DNA from: Rebecca billardiae RCC1528
Taxonomy: Eukaryota; Haptophyta
Direction: 5' to 3'
NCBI GenBank assembly: GCA_965240325.2
Contig: OZ251229.1
Coordinates: 2,542,001 to 2,606,000, forward strand
DNA: 64,000 nt
In this document: positions 57,632 through 64,000 of the stretch, one piece after another
Position numbering within the stretch: the first letter of the stretch is position 1
Layout: each line of letters starts with the position of its first letter
The notes under the pieces: generated by a model
Told to the model about the DNA's origin: nothing
Database searches by the model: none
Seen by the model: the letters and a program-made list of their open reading frames with translations, nothing else
Program-made: the position numbers and the translations under genes

Positions 57632-59094
57632 ATGTCGCTCTCGGCGCTCTACGTGCGCGCGCGCACGTATGTGTACATGGCGCTGATGACGCTCATCGCT
57701 CTGAGCTGCCTCGTGCAGCTCATCATCTTCCTGCCCGTCCGCCTCGTCAGCGTGCGGCTCTACCGCATGCTCACGGGGCAGACGCTCGCGCTGGCGGTCC
57801 CGGGCTTCCTGCTCGCACCATCCCTCGCCGGTGCGCGCCGCGTCGAGATCGGTGGGGCGGGATCGCCGTCGCGATCGTCGCCCCTCCCGCTCCTCCCGCG
57901 CGCACCCCGCCATGCGCGTGCCCGGCCGCGCGGCGTGTGCTCGCTGCGCTGCGCGCGACGGCTGGCGCTGAGCCGCCCCGTCGCACGCGCCCTCCCTCTG
58001 CACCCACAGGCCTGCAGATGCGCGTGAACGCGGAGCACTGGAAGATGATGATCGAGTCGCGCAGCAAGAGCAACTTCGCCCTCGTCATGTGCAACCACGC
58101 CTCGCGCATCGACTGGCTGCTCGCGCTCTGGTGCGGCTACTGCGACTCGTTCGTCCGCGTCGGCTTCGTCACGGAGGGGCCCATGCAGTTCCTGCCGATC
58201 GTCGGCTGGTTCCGCAAGCTGTGCGAGGACATCTTCGTCTGGCGCTCGTTCAAGGTCGACAAGCCGCGCATCGACGCGAACATCACCTCGTTCAAGCGCA
58301 CGCACACGACGCGGCAGCTCTTCCTGGCGATCGAGGGCGCGATCGTCGACAAGGGCGAGTTCGACCGGCAGTACATCGAGGAGTGCCGCTCGTTCTGCGA
58401 GGCGCAGGGGTACGCGCCGTTCGAGTACGTGCTCACGCCGCGGTACAAGGGCGTGCACGCCCTCGCGCAGCACGCCGGCGACGAGCTCTACGCCGTGACC
58501 AACGTGTTTGTGCAGGACGGCAAGCTGCTCAACTGCAAGCTGGACGACCCGGCGCGCGTCGTCCCGGACCTCTACTACCTGCTGGCCAACCCGATGACGG
58601 TGACGGCGTACTTCGAGCGGATCCAGATCGGCGCGGACCAGGAGCGCGCCAAGCGCGCGTGCATGGACAACTACAAGCACCGCGACGAGCTCATCGCCCA
58701 CTTCCACGAGCACGGCGAGTACCCAGGCGGTCTCACGTACCACACTCTGCCGCTTGAGATTGGGAGGCGGGTCGCGTCGGTCGCGCTGCAGCTCGCGCTG
58801 ATGGCGGCGGGGCTCGCGCCGTTCGGCAAGGCGTACATGCTGCCGCGCATCTTCGCGTACCTCGTGCTCACCCTCGGCGCGTGCCACACCCTCGGCGAGC
58901 TGCTCTCGGGCGAGTCGCGCGAGTCGATCCCGTTCGAGACCATCTTCAAATCGTATCTGTATGCGGGGCGCGACGCCAAGGTGATCGCAAAGTCGAAGGG
59001 CAAGTCGCCGCTCAAGTCGGCGGCGACGTCGGGCGAGGCGCTGAGCGAGACGGCGAAGATGTTCAACCTGATGACGAAGTTCCCGGCCAACTGA
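57632..59094 (+). CDS. lysophospholipid acyltransferase (AGPAT3/4/5-like), 2 exons
   Basis: Reconstructed as 57632-57830 and 58010-59094, giving 427 residues. The 179-bp intron starts GTGCGC, ends ACAG and is phase 1. An N-terminal membrane helix (YVYMALMTLIALSCLVQLII) precedes the acyltransferase core. Motif I is NHASRIDWLLALW (H-x4-D). FLPIVGWFRKLCEDIFVWRS follows. The motif III region reads LFLAIEGAIVDKGEF, where most PlsC enzymes have EGT, so the Thr is replaced by Ala. ALAQHAGDELYAVTNVFVQD fits the motif IV area, and two further hydrophobic helices lie near the C-terminus. The family acylates lysophosphatidate or lysophospholipids at the ER or mitochondria. The acyl and head-group preference cannot be read. 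Confidence 0.88.
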
Positions 59095-60327
59095 GTGCGC
59101 CGTTGCCCTCCCGGCTTGCCGCCGTGCCGGCGGCGTCAGTGAGCGCGCCGCGCGCGCGCGGGCGCCACACGGCGGCTCTTCCCGCCGCCAGTTTTTCTGA
59201 CCTGACCAGCGGCAGCGTGGCTGACATATTATTACCTTCGGCCGATGTCTACACAGAGTCCCTGTCCCACCCCAGACCGTCGCGACGACCGCGACAGCGT
59301 GGTCACTATGACATCGATTGACATCATGATTCGCATGTGTTTTTTCAGAAGCTCGGCCGCGGCGCAGCGTACCGCCCGCGGCACCGCCCCGCACGAGTTT
59401 CACACTGCCGCGCGTGACTAATTCTATGATTTAAAGACACAGGCACGAGGGCGCAGCTCTCCTGATTCGTCTGTCGAAGTACTGAATGGAGTTAATGGAG
59501 GATGTCGCTGGAGCGCGTTGGCCGCGGGTGAGGGAGTCGTCGTAACCGATGCTGATCACACGGTCACTGAGGTAGTAGGCGCCCGGGGATGCCGCTGTTT
59601 TGCAGTCGTCGTCGGCCTTGGTCACTTCATGTAGTTGCCCGCGTCGTCGTCGTCCGAGGCTGTTCAAGTTGATGCCGTAGTGCGGGTAGTGGATGTGGTC
59701 GCCCGGGCCGGTGTGCGCGGCCTAGTGGCCTTGCCGAGTTGAGGGAGTAGTCGCCCTTGCCGTTGAGGAAGTCGTCGTCCTTGCCGTTGAGGAAGTCGTC
59801 GCCCTGGCCGCAGAGGAAGTCGTCGCCCTTGCCGTTGAGGAAGTCGTCGTCCTGGCCGCTGAGGGTGCCTGCGCTGCCCAACCGGGCGCGTCTGGCGCGC
59901 CAGCGCCGCGCGCGGCTCTACGCCAGTGACGGCGGCACGGCGGCAGCCAGGTCACGGGGGGGGTCGGCGAGGGACGCGGTGCGAGCCTGCTTGGCCGGCT
60001 TGGCGTCGCTCCCGCCACTCATAGGTGGGAGTTGGCGTCACGATTATACGTTTATTTACGCGAGTGATGATGATTTGATGATTGCCGCGAATCGAGGGAT
60101 TCGAGGCGAGCTCTGAACCGGTGCGCATCAGCAAGGGTGGTCACCACGCCCACCGGTCGCATCAGGTACTTCGCCATTTCTCCTTTTCGCTGCACCCGGG
60201 CGGTGAGCAGCGGGTGCGGGTGGAGGCCACTGTGAGCCGGAGAGGAGGCGGGGTTCTCACCTCGTTGGCAGAAGGGCGCGCGGGGCGGCGCTGGGCGCGC
60301 CAGGACCTCGCTCGCGGGGGCGAGCGC
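59095..60327. other. intergenic with a 24-bp tandem repeat
   Basis: No supported gene. The only structure is a tandem array at about 59740-59864. The open frame upstream of the Aat-like gene (from about 60082) may be 5' untranslated sequence. Confidence 0.45.
59740..59864 (-). repeat. 24-bp tandem repeat with coding-like period
   Basis: About five copies of a 24-bp unit. On the minus strand they read GKGDDFLN, GQGDDFLN and similar in a frame with no ATG. It could be a fragment of a repeat-containing gene. Confidence 0.75.
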
Positions 60328-61464
60328 ATGGCACACGATGCCGTAGTCGAGGAGGGCGATGAGAGCGACTTCATCGCAGACGACGCGCCGCAGCCCACCG
60401 CCGTCCTCGTCCGCCCGGAGGACCTGCGCACGTCGCTCGCGACGATCTGGCGCAACTTGCGGCAGGCGTACTACGTGACGCCCTGCTGGCACGCGGAATT
60501 CTACGTCGGGTTGGCGTACTCGGGGTTCATCTCGGTCAGCCAGGCCGTGCCCGCCCGCTGCGGCGGCGAGTCCATCCCGCTGCTCATCCCCGAGATCCAG
60601 CGCAGCTATGGCGTGCTGCACTACCGCAACCTGCACATCGAGCGCAACGTGGCCAAGCGCGCGGCGCGGTACGAGCTGCGGTTCGACACGTCGTTCGACG
60701 CGGTGCTCTCTGCGCTGTGCGAGTACCACGACAACTGCTGGCTCCTCCCCGAGTACTGCGCCCTGCTGCGCGCGCTGCACAAGCGCGGGCGCGTGCCGGT
60801 GCCGAACGGCGCGGCGGGTGCGCAGTTCGAGGTGCACTCGGTTGAGCTCTTCGACACGGTGGACGGGAGCCTGGTGGCCGGCGAGGTGGGGTACGCCATC
60901 GGCTCGCTCTTCACCAGCCTCACTGGTTTCACGCGCGCCGGCCACCCCTCCGCCGGCAAGATCCAGCTCGCAGCGCTCGCGTGCGTGCTCGAGCGCGCCG
61001 GCTCTTCTCTTTGGAATCTTGGTCACCCGCCCCGCGAGGCGAACGACAGGCAGCCCGCGTCGATGCTGTACAAGCGCGAGATCGGCGTGACGGTGATGCC
61101 TCGCCGCGCGTTCCTGCGCAGCTGGGTCGCCGCACGCGACGCGCCTCTGCTCACGCTGCCGCGCACGGCCTGGGCCGTGCGCGCGCTCGGCATCGAGCCG
61201 CGGGCGAGCGCGGACGATCACGGCGCCGTGTCCGTTGGCCCCCTGCTCAAGGCACGGCGCACGGAGCAGCCGGCGGCCCGCCCTGCGCTGCCGGGGGCGG
61301 GAGACGCGGCGCCACCGAGCGGCGACGCCTCTGCCAACGGCGCACGCGGTGGCCCGGACCATCGCCTGGCGCCGCAGCGCGTGCACCCGCAGCCTCAGCC
61401 GCAGCCCACCGCCGCTCCGACGAAGGCGACGCCGCGCGGCCCGGCAGCGGCACCGGTCAGCTGA
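60328..61464 (+). CDS. leucyl/phenylalanyl-tRNA-protein transferase (Aat)-like protein
   Basis: The ATG at 60328 (MAHDAVVEEGDESDFIADDA) gives 378 residues; the frame is open further upstream. The core resembles bacterial Aat. FYVGLAYSGFISVSQ matches the start of the domain. RAARYELRFDTSFDAVLSAL and WLLPEYCALLRALHKRG match the central part. FEVHSVELFDTVDGSLVAGE and VGYAIGSLFTSLTGFTRAGH correspond to the family's 'HSVE...LVGG.YG...G..F.gESMF' signature. AGKIQLAALACVLERAG and FLRSWVAARDAP close it. Aat adds Leu or Phe to proteins starting with Arg or Lys to make N-degrons. The Pro/Ala-rich tail of about 75 residues is extra. Such proteins are rare in eukaryotes. The active-site match is by pattern only. 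Confidence 0.72.
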   Translation: MAHDAVVEEGDESDFIADDAPQPTAVLVRPEDLRTSLATIWRNLRQAYYVTPCWHAEFYVGLAYSGFISVSQAVPARCGGESIPLLIPEIQRSYGVLHYRNLHIERNVAKRAARYELRFDTSFDAVLSALCEYHDNCWLLPEYCALLRALHKRGRVPVPNGAAGAQFEVHSVELFDTVDGSLVAGEVGYAIGSLFTSLTGFTRAGHPSAGKIQLAALACVLERAGSSLWNLGHPPREANDRQPASMLYKREIGVTVMPRRAFLRSWVAARDAPLLTLPRTAWAVRALGIEPRASADDHGAVSVGPLLKARRTEQPAARPALPGAGDAAPPSGDASANGARGGPDHRLAPQRVHPQPQPQPTAAPTKATPRGPAAAPVS

Positions 61465-61927
61465 CCCCGGCGCTGCACAGTCACGCATGATGCACTGCCG
61501 GCGCCGCGTCATCCCAACTTGGAATTGCGATGGGCCCGTTGCCGCGCTGCGCACGCATTTTATACTGATGATGCATCATGCTTGCTATATATATACTATG
61601 CGAGCCGGCGAGGTGCCACCCGCGAGGCACGACTCGTCACTGAAGTGACTCACTTACACAGTCACTCATACAGCATACTGACTACTGAGTACTGTCTACT
61701 CACGCCCACGGCCACGGTGTGACGTCACGTTAATACGACACGACCCGGACTACACGTCCGACCGGGCAGGTCGACGCGCGCGCGCCCGATAGGCCGTCGC
61801 CCGTCTCGTTCCCTGCGCTTCGGTCACCGTGTGGTGCCCGCGTTGACGGCAGCGCCGGCAGTTGGCGCGCCCATGGGGGCTAGCTGGCGCGCCAGTTCAG
61901 CCAATCACCAGCCACGACGCTCAGCTG
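61465..61927. other. intergenic between convergent genes, no gene seen
   Basis: About 460 bp with low-GC patches (ACTCACTTACACAGTCACTC near 61648) and no supported feature. Confidence 0.45.
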
Positions 61928-63799
61928 TCAGCGAGCCAGGGCGCGGACATCAATCTCGCCTGCGAGCGTGCGCTCCACCAGTGGCGGCCCCGGCGGGCTG
62001 CCAGACCCAGCGCCCGACGCCTCGGGCTGGCCCGCACCGCCCGCAGCCGCGTGGGCAGCGGCCGTCTCGACCCCCCACAGCGCGTGCGCGGCCCAGTGCC
62101 CCGCGCAGATCGCTTCCGCCACGTTTGTGTCAAGCCGAGCGCGCCGTGTGCCGTGTGCCTCTGGCGCGGCGCCCCCGTGGTTCCGGGGCGCGTTCGCCGC
62201 ACGTGGGCGCGGCTGTGCGCCCGGGCCCGCGGCGCGGCTGCGCTGCATCACCTGCCGCGCAATCAGCCGCGCGGCTGCCTTCGCAGCGCCCTTGTCGCGC
62301 TGCTCGCGCGCCGTGAGCAGCGCCGCGCGCCACGTCTCCGCAGACACGCACACGGCGTCGACAGTGCGCGGCGACGCGCGGTCAGAGCCGTCCTCGGCCT
62401 CGCGCCGCGCGTCGCCGTCGGCGAGCGCGCGAAGCAGCGCGTCCCGCCAGCGCGCAGTGAGCTGCGCGTTGCCCTCGAGCACCGCGCGCTCGAGCACGCC
62501 CCCCGTGCGCGCACACGCGCCGAGCATCGTGGCCAACTCCGCCTCGGCCGACGATGGCGTCGCGCCCGCTGCGCCCGTGCTGCCGCTCAGCGGCCCGTAT
62601 TCAAGTAGCCGCCCGGAGCGCGCGTCGAAGAGGGCGAAGCCGCCGACGCGCGCGCCGACGTCCACGGCGAGGAGGAGGCTGTGCTGCGCGCGCAGCTCGA
62701 AGCGCGCGGCGCGCTCGGCGCTCAGCAGCGCCCGGCCCGAGGGCTGCTGCTCAGCCGCGGTGCCACCTGACAGACGACTGGTGGCCGGCGTGCGCGCCCC
62801 GGGGGGCGCTCCTGCCCTGTGCTTCAGGTAAGTTGCCAGCAGGGGGCTGGCGCAGGCGGGCGGCGTGGGCTGCGCAGGCACGGGCAGGTCGTCGGGCGCG
62901 CACGCGCTGCGCAGGGCGAGGCGGTACTGCTCGGCCGTGAGCATGCGCACCGCAGTCGGCTCGCGCGTCCGCGTCGTCGCGTGCGGGCTGCCAGCGGGCT
63001 GCGGCGCGGCATCGGCGACGGCTCGCTCGCCTGCGCGCGCCGCGCCCGGCTCGGACGCAGCCGACACCTCCGCCGCCAGCAGTGCCCAGCGCGCGCGCTC
63101 GAGCTGCTGCCGCCGCCGGGTGAGCTTCAGCCGCTTCTTGCGCCCACACCCGCGGCGCAGCTGGTGCCCCAGCTCGAGCAGCTCTGACGAAATGCGGCGC
63201 TCTCGCGAGCCGAAACTGTCGCGCCCTCGCGAGCCGCTTGTCGGAGCGTCGTCGGTCGGTGCGGCCTCCGCCTCGGGCGTGGCGGCAGCCGCGGATGCCA
63301 CGCCATCGGCCGTGTGGCGCAGGGCGGCGATGAGCGCGCCCGGAGAGACCAGATGAAGGTGCCGACGAGCGAGGGCGCCTTTGGCACATCGCACGCCCAA
63401 TTCAGTGTCTGCGGTGGCCACTGTCACGACTGCGCGCACCTCGCACGTCAGCCAGCGCACAGCGTCGACGATGACGTCGTCCGCCTTGGCGCGGGGCCCT
63501 GAGAACGCAACCGCAAGCCCGTCTGGCCTCCACGCCGCGTCGGGCACGGTGCCGTGGTCGAAGAGGAGCAGGACGCGCCCGTCGAGCGCAGTCTCGTGTG
63601 CCCACGCCGCCGTCAGATCTGCCAGCTCCGCCGGTGACCATTGGAAGCTCGTCTTGCCGCGCACGTTGTCGCCGTCGATGATCATGACATCGGCTTGCCG
63701 CAGTGCGTCCGCCTCGGCGCGGAGCCGCCGCGACGGCGGGGCCGGACGGTAGGCGAGGGCTGCGGCGGCGACGAGGACGGCAGCTGCGGCGGCCGTCAT
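61928..63799 (-). CDS. NYN (YacP-type) nuclease / RuvC-like fusion protein
   Basis: 623 residues from ATG 63799. MTAAAAAVLVAAAALAYRPA looks like a signal or plastid-targeting start. Residues 37-165 form a NYN/PIN domain of YacP type: VMIIDGDNVRGK (D42, D44), VAFSGPRAKADDVIVDAVRW (D107, D108, D112) and VVTVATADTELGVRCAKGAL (D131). A basic linker (KKRLKLTRRRQQLERARW) follows. Residues about 375-580 look like a RuvC/YqgF-type RNase H fold: LLLAVDVGARVGGFALFD (D380), RAVLEGNAQL (E442) and RARLDTNVAEAICAGHWAAH (D557), the order D-E-D expected for Holliday-junction resolvases such as plastid MOC1. YacP-NYN proteins cleave RNA in bacteria (Rae1). Both nuclease assignments rest on motifs; activity is not shown. 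No intron is required. Confidence 0.75.
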   Translation of the reverse strand: MTAAAAAVLVAAAALAYRPAPPSRRLRAEADALRQADVMIIDGDNVRGKTSFQWSPAELADLTAAWAHETALDGRVLLLFDHGTVPDAAWRPDGLAVAFSGPRAKADDVIVDAVRWLTCEVRAVVTVATADTELGVRCAKGALARRHLHLVSPGALIAALRHTADGVASAAAATPEAEAAPTDDAPTSGSRGRDSFGSRERRISSELLELGHQLRRGCGRKKRLKLTRRRQQLERARWALLAAEVSAASEPGAARAGERAVADAAPQPAGSPHATTRTREPTAVRMLTAEQYRLALRSACAPDDLPVPAQPTPPACASPLLATYLKHRAGAPPGARTPATSRLSGGTAAEQQPSGRALLSAERAARFELRAQHSLLLAVDVGARVGGFALFDARSGRLLEYGPLSGSTGAAGATPSSAEAELATMLGACARTGGVLERAVLEGNAQLTARWRDALLRALADGDARREAEDGSDRASPRTVDAVCVSAETWRAALLTAREQRDKGAAKAAARLIARQVMQRSRAAGPGAQPRPRAANAPRNHGGAAPEAHGTRRARLDTNVAEAICAGHWAAHALWGVETAAAHAAAGGAGQPEASGAGSGSPPGPPLVERTLAGEIDVRALAR

Positions 63800-64000
63800 C
63801 GCGACGCGGCGAGGCCGGCGAAGGCCGCAGCCCGGAATTCAGAATACATAATGCCGGATTCTCGGCCCGGAAGCCCGGAACAGGTCGTCTGAACTCCGGG
63901 CGATCGACGTGCACGATGCTGGCGCGCGGCGTGCGTGTGCTGGCAGCAAGCCAGCGGCTGAGCAGAGCTCCCATCGGGTTGCTGCCCCGCGCGCAGGCAT
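63800..64000. other. right edge, upstream flank of the NYN-RuvC-like gene
   Basis: 200 bp with no gene seen. A short minus-strand frame from 63974 is not supported by any family feature. Confidence 0.4.

Noticed and set aside
57560-57640. tRNA-like segment with GAGTTCAACTCC
   Set aside because: Only the T-arm-like piece fits; no acceptor stem or anticodon arm could be paired.

Overview
The window looks like nuclear DNA of a GC-rich, flagellated, probably photosynthetic unicellular eukaryote. Coding DNA is extremely GC-rich and alanine/arginine-heavy. Genes carry short GT..CAG introns (13 reconstructed, 96-226 bp), and two genes are cilium-specific (IFT52 and a CFAP221/PCDP1-like central-pair protein). 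Other families, such as FkbM methyltransferases, GT31/GT47 glycosyltransferases, Sel1-MYND proteins and SPX proteins, fit an alga, most likely a haptophyte. The species assignment is inference.

Layout, left to right. 0-3.3 kb: MYND zinc-finger membrane protein. 3.4-5.9 kb: compound microsatellite and a probable 1.8-kb inverted-repeat-bounded element with decayed coding sequence. 5.9-9.2 kb: secreted beta-propeller-like protein, a MITE-like repeat, and a SUMO-like protein with a frameshift. 11.2-14.5 kb: MSH2 with three exons, followed by an inverted duplicate of its own 3' end. 15.4-20.6 kb: coiled-coil membrane protein and Sel1-MYND gene A in one uninterrupted frame. 20.8-27.5 kb: CFAP221-like gene diverging from an SPX-RING-Zn2Cys6 fusion gene. 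29.3-32 kb: H-NOX-TIR fusion gene. 32.1-35.6 kb: 3.54-kb element bounded by 41-bp terminal inverted repeats. 36-38.2 kb: peroxisomal thiolase diverging from a rhodanese-like protein. 38.8-41.8 kb: Sel1-MYND gene B (frameshifted) diverging from an FkbM methyltransferase. 42.2-50.3 kb: very large coiled-coil protein diverging from IFT52. 50.9-54.1 kb: bestrophin-like channel and GT31 glycosyltransferase. 54.3-59.1 kb: exostosin-family GT47 diverging from an acyltransferase. 60.3-63.8 kb: leucyl/phenylalanyl-tRNA-protein transferase-like gene and a NYN-RuvC-like double-nuclease protein.

The genes do not form one pathway. Recurring themes are divergent gene pairs with short shared upstream regions, cilium proteins, secretory glycan enzymes, and Sel1/MYND paralogues. 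The most unusual content is three domain fusions: heme-based gas sensor plus TIR, phosphate-sensor SPX plus RING E3 plus fungal-type zinc cluster, and YacP-type NYN nuclease plus RuvC-like fold. Other notable features are a non-standard splice-donor consensus (GTGCGC/GTGTGC) and several inverted-repeat elements.
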